This document shows, piece by piece, positions 46,456 through 55,521 of a stretch of DNA of 64,000 nt. The notes under the pieces were generated by a model. That model ran no database searches, was not told the origin of the DNA, and saw only the letters and a list, made by a program, of their open reading frames with translations. Each line of letters opens with the position of its first letter. Position 1 is the stretch's first letter. Made by a program: the position numbers and the translations under genes. The DNA comes from Streptomyces erythrochromogenes (GTDB lineage: Bacteria > Actinomycetota > Actinomycetes > Streptomycetales > Streptomycetaceae): positions 1,798,001 through 1,862,000 of the forward strand of contig NZ_CP108036.1 in the NCBI RefSeq assembly GCF_036170895.1. Direction: 5' to 3'.

Positions 46456-47199
46456 GGCAACGCCGCGACGTCGGCAGGCCAGTTGGCATCCACCTCAGCC
46501 CACGCCGAGGCGGTGCACATCGGCGATTGGAACGAAACCCCGAGCCTGCTGTTCAGCACGGAGCTGCCGACCGACGGCACCGTGACCGTCCACACGCTCC
46601 AGGCCCCGGGCCAAGGCGGCTGGCTGGCTGGCCCTTCCGGAGAAACGAAAGCGAATCTGGACTCCGGGCCCGTACAGGAGAACGTCATACCGGGCATCCA
46701 GCCGCCTCCCGAGGGCGACCTGATACCCGAGCCCATAGCCGGCTTCCATGTCACACCCAAGTACTACACCTGGTTCCAAGAGACTCTCGGTCACACCGCG
46801 GCTGCCGGGCTCATGGCCTTCACCGGCTCCGGCAAAGCCACCGCCCGTCACCTGACCGACCGGCAGGGCTACAAGCGCTTCGACGGCTTCGAGCATGCTG
46901 CCAGCACCAGCGTCCAGGACATCAGCCACGAGCTACTCGGAAACACGTACGCCGGCACGGATCACGTCTTCCGCTTGAACGGCCCCCGGGTCGAGGCGTT
47001 CTCCGGCGTGGACGCGAGCCTCTTCAGGCTTCTCTCCGAGGGGAGCGCCGAAGAGTACCGCGCCATCGTGCACGCAACCCGCCACACCCGGCCCCTGCTC
47101 GCCTGGGACGAGAAGTGGGGCGGCCCCGTCTCCGTACATGCCGACGGATCCGTACTCGCTAGCCGGCTGCTGCCGGGTCAGCGTCAAGCGCGCCGCTGA
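46384..47199 (+). pseudogene. 5'-truncated gene fused head-to-head with the integrase
   Basis: A coherent protein of about 270 residues (SLVIPIACKGNHGNAATSAG, then AEAVHIGDWNETPSLLFSTE, TVTVHTLQAPGQGGWLAGPS, GFHVTPKYYTWFQETLGHTA, TDHVFRLNGPRVEAFSGVDA) begins without start or leader where integrase homology ends. The family is not one I can name; it recalls a Streptomyces hypothetical of defence or metabolic islands. An open frame continues upstream to 46225 over the integrase and is spurious. Confidence 0.6.
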
Positions 47200-47313
47200 C
47201 GCTGACCCGAGAGCGCCAGAATTCACAGCCGCCCGGAAAGGCACCGAGACCCCGACCAATCCTGAGCCAGAGGCCCCGCCGTGCATGAGGCGGGCTCGCC
47301 CCCCAGCACCGGG

Positions 47314-47982
47314 TCACTCCGCCAGCACGATGGTGTGCGGTGTCGGCGCGAGCTGCGCGCGGTAGCGGCGGACGCCCCAGCTGCGGTGCTCCAGCTCCGC
47401 CGCGACCAGCACCTCGGCCGTGTTCATACGGTCGGGCACGAGCTCCACCAGCGCGGCCACCGGGTGATCGCCGACCAGCGGGAATCCCTTGACTCGCCGG
47501 AACTCCCACTGCGGGTTCGGCTGAGAAGCGCCGTGGCCCCGGACGATCCACTCCTCCCTCGTTGGTCCGGCTCCTGGCGGCTTCTCCACCCCTACATCCA
47601 GCACGCCTGTCGTGACCGTGAAACTCACGCCCGTCCCGAGGCCGGGGACCGGGCGGGTGCGCTCACCGGGGTCGATCAGGCGTGCGATCGGCTGTACCTC
47701 ACACTCCGGTGTGGACAGTGCGACGCCCAGGGAGGCGTGGCGGAATACGCCTTTGCTCTCCGGTGTCTCAGGGCGAAACGAGCACACCATGAGCAGTTGC
47801 CGGAACTCCCGGTCGGGTGTGGCACTGAGATAGGACAGCCAGTCGGCCGGCACGCTCGCGTGGGCGGCAGGCAGTAGGTCCCAGCCGAAAGTGAGCCTGC
47901 CGCGCAGCGGTGCGTCATCCGCTGGGCTGCCGAGCGTACGCTCCGGCACGAGTTCGACGTCGTGCAGCCGAATCTCGATCAT
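47314..47982 (-). CDS. Partner protein of the CHAT gene, 222 aa
   Basis: ATG 47982 overlaps the CHAT stop (ATGA), so it is translationally coupled. Protein starts MIEIRLHDVELVPERTLGSP and is beta-rich (RLTFGWDLLPAAHASVPADW; LTTGVSF-like strands; EVLVAAELEHRSWGVRRYRA; TPHTIVLAE). No signal peptide or membrane segment; no family recognised. In known CHAT systems a neighbour is often the cleaved substrate or an adaptor; that role here is inference. It follows the 1157-residue CHAT protein in element 1. Confidence 0.75.
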   Translation of the reverse strand: MIEIRLHDVELVPERTLGSPADDAPLRGRLTFGWDLLPAAHASVPADWLSYLSATPDREFRQLLMVCSFRPETPESKGVFRHASLGVALSTPECEVQPIARLIDPGERTRPVPGLGTGVSFTVTTGVLDVGVEKPPGAGPTREEWIVRGHGASQPNPQWEFRRVKGFPLVGDHPVAALVELVPDRMNTAEVLVAAELEHRSWGVRRYRAQLAPTPHTIVLAE

Positions 47983-50900
47983 GCGGCGGCTCCCTTGTTC
48001 CTACCGTGCACATAAGTGAACGCTCCCCAGTCACGGTAGTGGGGATACGTGGCGCGCGTGGCGAGTTGGGCACCGCGGAAGGCCTGTTCCGGGTCCGCGC
48101 CGCGCGCGACTCCGTGGTACAGGTGGTGGTAGAAATACGTGGCCGGCGCCGGGCGCACGGGCCACAGGCACCCGACGACGGCCTGCGCTCCGGCGGTGAT
48201 CAGTGCCGAAGGGATGCCGCGAATGTTGTCTCCGCGGTCGAATCGGCCGAGCGCCGACTCACAAGCGGCGAGTGTGACAAGACGGACGCCGCGCAGGTCG
48301 ACATCCAGGAAGTCGTACGCGAATACGCGGCCGTCGTCGTCGCCGTCCGGCGTGAGGTAGAGGCAGTGCATCCACGGCGCGTCCTCGTCCAGCGTCCCGT
48401 GTACGGCAATGTGGACGACGTCCGCCGTGGACATCTCTGCGCGCAGCCTGTCGCGAGTGGCCGCACGACCGGTGAGGGCCTCAGCGCCCACCGCCTCGGC
48501 AACCTTCCGCGCGTGCTCCTCCAGCGCCGGTTCGGCATGCAGACCGAAGGGAACACCCCCGGCAGCGGAGGCCAGTACAACGGTCCGGCCCTCACGCGCA
48601 GGCACTTCGACGGGTGCCAGGGCTTCGAGACCGGCGATCGTGGTGACCGTCCAGTCGTCGACGATCAGACGGCCGCCCCTGCGGCAAAGCGGTAGGGGCA
48701 GGAAGTGCAGAGCGTCGTGCGGCCAGGCCAGGATTCGGTCCTTGCCCTGGGCGCGCCACTTGTCCCACCGTTCGCTGCCGCCGACCGGCAGGCCGGCCGA
48801 CTCCAGCAGCCGACTGCCCTCCGGTGTCACGTCGCCGAACAGCGGGTCGCGTTCGATCTCCGTCCGGATCGCCTCGACCCGGTCCGCATCCGGGTGCCGG
48901 TCGCCGTTCTCGTCCGCGCCCTCGCCCTCGCCGAGGTGCACCACGAGCTCCCGGCCCTGCCTGGTGACCGCGAGCAGCACGGCCGCGCCGCTCACCGCCG
49001 CGGGCAGGAACCACGTCAACAGCACCGTTCGATCGTCCAGCAGATCATGCACCTTGGCCCAGATGCGCTGGTCGTCGATGAGCGGTGCCGAACGCCGACG
49101 CAGCTCGTCGTCGATGAACGACGAGATTCGCCACCGCAGATTCCGGGCGATCTGCGTGTTGTCGTGGCCGCCAGGACGATGGTCGGCGTCCACCACGTTC
49201 AGCAGGTTCGGCAAGGCGCTGCCGGCGGCGGCGGGATCCTCCCAGTCGCGCAGCTTGCCGAGGAAGTGCTGGATGTGCGCAGGCAGCACGAGCGGGCCTT
49301 CGATGCGCCACCACGCGCCCAGCTCCGAACCCTTGCCCGCTTGATGCAGGCCGAGTATCAGCCCCATTGGCAGCGTCTCGCTTTCCGCGGTGAGCTGCCA
49401 TATCGCCGAGTGCACGAGGTCGCGCAGTATCGCGCCGAGTTCGGGCGTGCCGCTCGTGTCAAAGTTCGGCGCATCCACGATGATCGCGTACAGCGCATTC
49501 CTGAGTTCGTCGCCGCGGAGGTTGTCCAGCTGCTGCACAAGCGGCACCAGGCTCGCCTGCGCCAATTCCTCGAAGCCGAGCGAGGCGTAGGCGAGCGCCG
49601 CGTACGTGTAGTAGCCCCATGGGAACGGGACAGGGCTGGAGACCGGCTCGCCTGCCTCCGCCGACTGGTAGTACAGATCCGCCGTGAGCAGCCGGATCTC
49701 CTCGTTCCTACTGTCGCCCGCCTGCCGCAGGAGGGTGAGCCCCAACGCCGGCTGCCGCCGGTCGCGGGCGTGTGCGGCCGCATGCAGCAGAGCCGCAGAT
49801 CGCTGCGCCGGTGTCCAGGACTCCGGGAACGACACCGGGAGCACCTGGTCGGGGCGCGGGCACTCGGTCGGGTCGTCGGGCAAGGCGTGGAGCCGGGCCT
49901 CGATCAGCTGCCTGCGGTGGGCAGAGGGCCGCTGGATGTCGAGCTGCCCCGCCCAATCCAACACGGTGCGCAGCAGCAGCCGGTCGGCGCGTTCCCGGGC
50001 CAGGTTGACGCCCTGGCTGATCACCTTCGCGGTCACCGTACTGCCGTGGGCGGCGACGAAATCGGCCGGTGGCGTCCCGAACACCCCCGCGAGCACCCCG
50101 TCGGTCGTCTCCGGGGACACCCCGTCCACCGTCCTGAGGAGGAACAGCGCGAGGTCCGGCTCGTCGGCAGCGGACGAGTCGCGCCATGCCGACAGCGCAG
50201 CGCGGGCAGCATCACGGTGCACTCCCTCCTCGTCCGCGAGAATCTGAGCCAGTACCGCCAGCAGCCGGGGCCTCTTCAACCCACCGTCCAGCTCCAGCGC
50301 GCGCACCACCAGGTGTCCCGCTTCCGCCACCAGCCGGTGGGACTCCGTCTGGAAGGGCTCCTCTTCGGTGAACCACGTGCGGTACAGGTCCGCGGTCAGC
50401 CGAGCGGACCATGTGGTCAGCAGCGGCTCGCGAGCGTAGTCGTCGGCGGCCAAGTCCTCCGGTCCCCGGGTCGCCATCCGTAACCGAGCGGCAGCCAGCA
50501 GCGCGGCTTCCAAGTCGGCGGAGTCGCTCAGTTTGTCGATCAGCCGAGCCGCCAAGGCTTCCGACTCCTCGAACACCGCGCGGTCGCACCGGTCCGCCAC
50601 CAGGTGGACGCCCGCCTCGACGGTTTGGAAGGCCGCGACCCGCCAGGCAGCCTCCATCGCGCAGGCGTCGGCGACCTCGGCGACCAGTCGCCAGTAGACG
50701 TACATGAACTCCACCAGGCCGCGGTGATCGAGGAACTCGTCCCGGAACAGCAGATCCACCATCGCCGCGGCGGGCATCGCACCGTGCTCCGCCAGGGCCT
50801 GTCGCATCTCCACTACTTCGCGCGCCCGTCGCTTCGCCTCGTCCAGCGACATGATCCGATCGCACACGTACTGCGCCAGCTCCATGAGCACGCCGACGGG

Positions 50901-51452
50901 GTCGATGACGAAGGTGACTGTCGGCTTGCCGTCCGTCTCGTAAGCAGGCTCACCGAAGCGCACAGAGCCGGCGCACACCTTCCCCCGCCGCGTTTCGAAG
51001 ACCAGCGCGCCGAGCGGATCATCTGTGGCAGGCAGCACGTGGGACACGACCAGCATGACCGAGCCCGAGACGTCCGCCGCCTCCCGCCACCCTGGCGGCC
51101 TTTCCAGGTCGAGCTCGTGCACGAAGTACGCACCATCAGGGCCGAGAACGGACAGCACACCTTCTTCGTCCTGCGTGACACACCACCGGGGGGCGAGAGG
51201 GTGACTGAACGGCAATTCGTCCAGTGAGAGGAGCGCTGGGAGGCCCCGCGCGTACGCGCGGGTGAACAGGCTGCCTCCCGCCCCGCCACCAGTGGTGAAC
51301 GGGCTGATGCTGGCCAGACCGACGGCCAGGCCGGCATGCCGGACACCCTCCACATCGGCGAGGAACGCCCACCCGGTGACCTCCCGTGACAGTCGCACGC
51401 CATCCCCCTTCGCGCCGCCGGTCATCGACAGGTTCAACGGTGGCACAGACAA
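47979..51452 (-). CDS. Large CHAT-domain (caspase-like) protein, 1157 aa
   Basis: A soluble multidomain protein. The first ~200 residues are beta-rich (LVVSHVLPATDDPLGALVFE), the middle ~650 are helical repeats like degenerate TPRs (LYYQSAEAGEPVSSPVPFPW, LAYASLGFEELAQASLVPLV). The C-terminal ~330 form a CHAT peptidase: LILAWPHDALHFLPLPLCRR-like strand, catalytic His in DVVHIAVHGTLDE (about residue 1016), catalytic Cys in RLVTLAACESALG (about 1063), and GIPSALITAGAQAVVGCLWP. Start is uncertain: TTG 51452, GTG 51446 or ATG 51425. Probably a signal-activated protease of an antiviral or cell-death module carried by element 1. Confidence 0.85.
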   Translation of the reverse strand: MSVPPLNLSMTGGAKGDGVRLSREVTGWAFLADVEGVRHAGLAVGLASISPFTTGGGAGGSLFTRAYARGLPALLSLDELPFSHPLAPRWCVTQDEEGVLSVLGPDGAYFVHELDLERPPGWREAADVSGSVMLVVSHVLPATDDPLGALVFETRRGKVCAGSVRFGEPAYETDGKPTVTFVIDPVGVLMELAQYVCDRIMSLDEAKRRAREVVEMRQALAEHGAMPAAAMVDLLFRDEFLDHRGLVEFMYVYWRLVAEVADACAMEAAWRVAAFQTVEAGVHLVADRCDRAVFEESEALAARLIDKLSDSADLEAALLAAARLRMATRGPEDLAADDYAREPLLTTWSARLTADLYRTWFTEEEPFQTESHRLVAEAGHLVVRALELDGGLKRPRLLAVLAQILADEEGVHRDAARAALSAWRDSSAADEPDLALFLLRTVDGVSPETTDGVLAGVFGTPPADFVAAHGSTVTAKVISQGVNLARERADRLLLRTVLDWAGQLDIQRPSAHRRQLIEARLHALPDDPTECPRPDQVLPVSFPESWTPAQRSAALLHAAAHARDRRQPALGLTLLRQAGDSRNEEIRLLTADLYYQSAEAGEPVSSPVPFPWGYYTYAALAYASLGFEELAQASLVPLVQQLDNLRGDELRNALYAIIVDAPNFDTSGTPELGAILRDLVHSAIWQLTAESETLPMGLILGLHQAGKGSELGAWWRIEGPLVLPAHIQHFLGKLRDWEDPAAAGSALPNLLNVVDADHRPGGHDNTQIARNLRWRISSFIDDELRRRSAPLIDDQRIWAKVHDLLDDRTVLLTWFLPAAVSGAAVLLAVTRQGRELVVHLGEGEGADENGDRHPDADRVEAIRTEIERDPLFGDVTPEGSRLLESAGLPVGGSERWDKWRAQGKDRILAWPHDALHFLPLPLCRRGGRLIVDDWTVTTIAGLEALAPVEVPAREGRTVVLASAAGGVPFGLHAEPALEEHARKVAEAVGAEALTGRAATRDRLRAEMSTADVVHIAVHGTLDEDAPWMHCLYLTPDGDDDGRVFAYDFLDVDLRGVRLVTLAACESALGRFDRGDNIRGIPSALITAGAQAVVGCLWPVRPAPATYFYHHLYHGVARGADPEQAFRGAQLATRATYPHYRDWGAFTYVHGRNKGAAA

Positions 51453-51846
51453 GGGCCGGACCAGCCCGCTTCCCGCGCACGGGACGTTGATCTCAAGGGC
51501 GACAACGTGCGCGCCCCGCTGTGCGCCCGCCCTTGCGCGGCTGTTCCGATTCGTTCATGGAAGCTTCGCCCACGAAGGGCAACGCCACCGCTACTCCGAC
51601 TCGCTTCCACTACTTTGCGTAGCCCGTTCCTGCACCTGGATCGGACTCCTAGCCAGCTCTGATCTGCCCTCTCCGGCAGTCGCGACTGGGAGAATCCGGG
51701 GAGAATGAAGGCCCGTTGGGGAGCGGCTGGGGAGGATCGGCCGTACAAGCGGGCAGCACGGTGAAAGGGTCGGAAAGATCGATCGCCGCAGGTCGGACTG
51801 CCCACACAGTCGGTTTCCGCAGGTCAGCGGCGTGTGGGTGACGACG
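51453..51846. other. Right end of element 1 with arm repeats
   Basis: No gene. Arm-type repeats: CTGGGAGAATC 51686-51696, CCGGGGAGAATG 51696-51707, CTGGGGAGGATCGG 51727-51740. The 120 bp from 51727 to the core at 51847 align without gaps to 59381-59501 (93 of 120 identical by eye). Confidence 0.7.
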
Positions 51847-52031
51847 TCAAGAAGATCTCCTCATGGGCCGCCATCCTCTTCGCCCCCACCCTGGTCGGCA
51901 CGATCTACGGCATGAACTTCGAGTCCATGCCTGAGTTGGGTTGGAGCTTCGGATACCCCCTTGCGATCTGCCTCATGGGGATGGTTTGCATCAGTTTGTA
52001 CGTGATTTTCAAGCGGCGGGACTGGCTCTGA
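51834..52031 (+). pseudogene. Detached corA 3' end, copy B (attachment core 51847-51862)
   Basis: Encodes VKKISSWAAILFAPTLVGTI then YGMNFESMPELGWSFGYPLA and ends FKRRDWL, i.e. only the last two CorA membrane helices. It has no CorA 5' part. The apparent GTG at 51834 lacks a ribosome site. It is more diverged from the present corA end than copy C is. Interpreted as a junction between tandem elements 1 and 2. Confidence 0.85.
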
Positions 52032-52874
52032 GCCCCTCGTATCCCGCTCAGTCGTCCTTCGCACTTCGCTCTCGCGACACTCACAGAACGGCCCAGAAGC
52101 GGCCGTGGGGGTCCCTGGGGAGAATACATGCGGGTGATCTCCTCACCTTGCCTCAGACCGGCCCCTGAACAGGCCTTTTGTGACATTGACAGGCCCTGGG
52201 GGGAATTTGGGGAGAATCGACTGGCAGCCGGCTGGTGCCTCGCGTCCGCCGCAACGGGCCCGCCCGAGTGCGTGTGGCTGCGGCCGGGAACTGCAGGCGG
52301 CCGAGCACGGCCCGGACCAGACAGAGGCGACGGCAGGACTGAAAGCAATCGCCGCAGTCAGCCACGACCCCCGTACGCCGCTCGCCTCGATCAAGGTCTC
52401 GCGGTCGGGGCGCCTCATCGTCCTGCAGACACCATGCTCTCGGCCCCCTCCTTGTCGGCCGCCACTCTGCCCGCCGACCGGTGGCGGGCAGAGTGGCTCC
52501 GAATTGGCCCGAGTCTGTCTCCAGGTGCCGCAGGGGTGCTCCGGGTGGCGGGCCTCGCGGATTTCCGGCCGCCCGCTGGACGAGGACCCGGGCCGTGAGT
52601 GTGCCTCCGGGGGTCCCGCCCAGGACGGAGTATGGGATGCCAGACGTACTGCCCGGAGCACAGCAGGCGCAGTGCTTGAGTCCGACGTTTCAGAGCCGCG
52701 GCACCTGTGCAGGGCCGTGCTCTACGGCGGGGCCCCGAAGCCTTCTCGGCTACCTCACCGAGGTGCCCCGCTGGCCCCGACCTGGAATCCTCCAAGCGGA
52801 GCCGGACCTGGTGATGCGCCTCGTGGCTGTAGGTCCGCATACCAGTCACGATGTACACATCGGATACGGGCACG
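52032..52874. other. Degenerate left part of element 2
   Basis: Contains arm-type repeats CTGGGGAGAAT (52115-52125), CTGGGGGGAAT (52196-52206) and TTGGGGAGAATC (52207-52218). At 52281-52344 is a fragment homologous to the 3' end of the 45113 gene (frame reads LQAAEHGPDQTEATAGLK). The rest, to 52874, has several open frames but none with a coherent protein; a leftward frame starting SDVYIVTGMRTYSHEAHHQV is the least implausible. Confidence 0.6.
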
Positions 52875-53924
52875 TCACACGGCGGCGGAGTGCAGAGTCG
52901 CCTTCCCCACTACCCCGATCCCTGTGCGCTCGCCGGGGCGTGCGGCGGCAGGGGTGGGGACTCGGACGTCGATGGGCTGGTCAAGGCCGTCCACCGCAAC
53001 CGTGACCATGGCGTCGTGGCCGTAGAAGCGGACGTCAGTCACCGTGCCACGGGCTTCGGCCCCATCCGGGTCGGTCAGTCGGAGCTGCTCGGGCCGGAGC
53101 AGCACCACGCCGTCGCGGACCCCGCGGGACCGATCCGTCAGCGGGATACGGCCGAGCGCGGTGGCCGCCACGCCTTGGTCCGCGGTGCCGGTGACGAGGA
53201 CCGCGTCACCGACGAATGCGGCCACCCAAGGGTCCTCGGGACGGCTGTACACCTCGTGCGGCGTGGCGCACTGGGCCACGCGGCCGTCCCGGACGACGGC
53301 GACGAGGTCGGCCGTGGAGAGGGCTTCCTGCTGGTCGTGGGTGACGAGCAGGGCGGTGGCTCCGGTGGCGCGCAGGGCTGCGCGCACGTCGGCCCGTACG
53401 CCGGCGCGCAGGGCGGCGTCGAGGGCGTTGAACGGCTCGTCGAGGAGGACCAGGGCGGGCTGCGGTGCCAGAGCCCGGGCCAGGGCGATGCGCTGCTGCT
53501 GGCCGCCGGACAGCTCGTGCGGCATGCGGTCGCCGTAGCCGGCCAGTCCGACGAGTTCGAGCATCTCTTCCGTGCGCCGGTGCCGGGTGGACCGGTCGAG
53601 GGTGGTCAGGCCGAAGGCGACGTTGCGGGCCACGCTCAGGTGTGGGAAGAGCGCGCCCTCCTGGGGCACGATGCCGATGCGGCGGCGTTCGGGCGGAAGG
53701 TGGACCCCGGGGCCGCTGAGCGCGCGTCCGTCGAGGGTGACGGTGCCTGCGTCGGCGCGCAGGAAGCCCGCGATGATGCGCAGCAGCGTGGTCTTGCCGC
53801 AGCCCGAGGGACCGAGGACCGCGGTCAGCGCGCCGCCGGGGACCGTGAGGTCGAGGCCGTCGAGGACCGGCGCCGCACCGGGGCCGTACGCCTTGGCCAG
53901 TCCGGCGATCTGCAGGTCGGTCAT
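52875..53924 (-). CDS. fbpC: Ferric-iron ABC transporter ATP-binding protein
   Basis: A 349-residue ATPase. Walker A GPSGCGKTT, Q-loop VPQEGALFPHLSV, signature LSGGQQQRIALARAL, Walker B LVLLDEPFNALD and H-loop LLVTHDQQEAL. A C-terminal TOBE-like regulatory domain starts near residue 240 (LTGTADQ-like strands; LRPEQLRLTDPDGAEARGTV, TDVRFYGHDAMVTV). Length and TOBE match FbpC/PotA-type importers. ATG 53924 overlaps the permease stop (ATGA). Last gene of the fbpABC operon, under the iron box at 56591. Confidence 0.93.
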   Translation of the reverse strand: MTDLQIAGLAKAYGPGAAPVLDGLDLTVPGGALTAVLGPSGCGKTTLLRIIAGFLRADAGTVTLDGRALSGPGVHLPPERRRIGIVPQEGALFPHLSVARNVAFGLTTLDRSTRHRRTEEMLELVGLAGYGDRMPHELSGGQQQRIALARALAPQPALVLLDEPFNALDAALRAGVRADVRAALRATGATALLVTHDQQEALSTADLVAVVRDGRVAQCATPHEVYSRPEDPWVAAFVGDAVLVTGTADQGVAATALGRIPLTDRSRGVRDGVVLLRPEQLRLTDPDGAEARGTVTDVRFYGHDAMVTVAVDGLDQPIDVRVPTPAAARPGERTGIGVVGKATLHSAAV

Positions 53925-55516
53925 GTGCGGTGCCTTCCGAGGAGATAAGACGGGATGGCGGCCAGCAGGATCAGCGCAGCGGCGTAGGGCGCGGCGGCGG
54001 CGAAGGATCCGGTGCCGGTCTCCGTCCACAGGCGGGTGGCCAGGGTGTCCATTCCCGTGGGGCGCAGCAGGAGGGTGGCGGGGAGTTCCTTCATGCACAC
54101 GACGAAGGTGAGCGCGGCTCCGGCGGCGACCCCGGGGGCGGCCAGCGGCACGGTCACCTCGCGCAGCACGCGCAGCGGGGAGCGGCCCAGCGAGCGGGCC
54201 ACGTCCTCCAGGACGGGCGGGGACTGGAGCACGGCCGCGCGGGTCCCCGCGACGGCGACGGGCAGGAAGAGCACGGCGTACGCGCAGACCAGCAGCGGGA
54301 GTTCCTGGTAGACCGGTTCGGCGTAGCGGACCGCGAAGAAGACCAGGGACAGGGCCACCGTGATGCCCGGAAGCGCGTGCCCGGCGTAGGCCGACTGCTC
54401 CAGCAGTCGGGCAGTCCGGCCGCGGTACCGCGCGGCGATCACTCCGACCGGGAGGGCGAGCAGGGTGGTGAGCGCGGCTCCCGCGGCGGCGACGCCGAGG
54501 GTGGTGGCGGCGGTGTCGAGGAGCGTGGCCGGGTCCCAGGTCGCGGAGTTGCCGACGGCCAGCCAGTACCCGAGCGTCGCCAGCGGGGTGAGGACGGCGA
54601 TGCCGGTGACCGCCGCGCACCAGGCCAGCGCGGGCACCCGCCAGCGGCCCAGCGCGGCGGGAACGGCGGGGCGGGCGGTGCCGCCGCCCGTTCTCGCGTG
54701 GCCGGCCCGGCCGCGGGTCCGCGCCTCGGCGGCGACCAGGGCGATCGTCATCACCACGAGGACGATGCTGAGGGCGGCGGCCGGGGTGCGGTCGAAGCTG
54801 GCCCGGTAGGAGGTGTAGATGCCGCGCGTGAAGGTGTCGTACCGCATCAGCGACACGGCGCCGAAGTCGGAGAACACGTACAGCGCCACGAGGACCGCCC
54901 CGCCGGCGGCGGCGGGCCGCACCTGCGGCAGCGTCACCCGCAGGAACGTCTTGAGCGGGCCGTGCCCGAGGGAGCGGGCTACCTCCCCCTGCGCCGGGTC
55001 GGTGCCGCGCAGGGCGGCGGTGACGGGCAGGTAGACGTACGGGAAGCTCACCAACGTCAGCGCGAGGGCCGACCCGGTGAAGCCGGCCAGCTCCGGGAAG
55101 GCGGACAGCCAGGCGAAGGCGGCGACGTAGCTCGGCACGGCCAGCGGCAGGGTCACCAGCACGGACCAGGCCCGGGCGCCGGGCAGGTCGGTGCGTACGG
55201 TCAGCCAAGCCAGGGAGACGCCCAGGACCAGGCAGGCCGAGACGACCACGACGGCCAGTCCGAGGCTGCGGCCTAGCAGTTGGGCGGTGCGCTCGTCGGC
55301 GATGACGTCCCAGGCGAAGGCCGGGCCGCGCTCCAGGGAGCGGACGGCGAGGTATCCGAGGGGCAGCAGGGCGAACACCGCGGCGACGGCCGCGGGAACG
55401 AGCAGGATGGCGGGTGGCCGACGGCCGGCACGCCACCGCCCGCTCCGCGCGGTGGCGCCGTCCGGGCGGTGGGCAGTGGCGGGATCCGTCGGCGTGACGG
55501 GATCCGTGGAGGGCAT
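53921..55516 (-). CDS. fbpB: Ferric-iron ABC transporter permease, duplicated domain
   Basis: A 531-residue permease with about 12 helices, two fused BPD_transp_1 domains as in FbpB/SfuB. EAA-loop motifs occur in each half: LRGTDPAQGEVARSLGHGPL with KTFLRVTLPQVRPAA, and LEDVARSLGRSPLRVLREVT with VPLAAPGVAAGAA. A hydrophilic N-terminus of about 35 residues precedes helix 1. ATG 55516 lies 5 bases from the binding-protein stop. Transports ferric iron delivered by the lipoprotein encoded upstream. Confidence 0.93.
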   Translation of the reverse strand: MPSTDPVTPTDPATAHRPDGATARSGRWRAGRRPPAILLVPAAVAAVFALLPLGYLAVRSLERGPAFAWDVIADERTAQLLGRSLGLAVVVVSACLVLGVSLAWLTVRTDLPGARAWSVLVTLPLAVPSYVAAFAWLSAFPELAGFTGSALALTLVSFPYVYLPVTAALRGTDPAQGEVARSLGHGPLKTFLRVTLPQVRPAAAGGAVLVALYVFSDFGAVSLMRYDTFTRGIYTSYRASFDRTPAAALSIVLVVMTIALVAAEARTRGRAGHARTGGGTARPAVPAALGRWRVPALAWCAAVTGIAVLTPLATLGYWLAVGNSATWDPATLLDTAATTLGVAAAGAALTTLLALPVGVIAARYRGRTARLLEQSAYAGHALPGITVALSLVFFAVRYAEPVYQELPLLVCAYAVLFLPVAVAGTRAAVLQSPPVLEDVARSLGRSPLRVLREVTVPLAAPGVAAGAALTFVVCMKELPATLLLRPTGMDTLATRLWTETGTGSFAAAAPYAAALILLAAIPSYLLGRHRT

Positions 55517-55521
55517 GAGGG

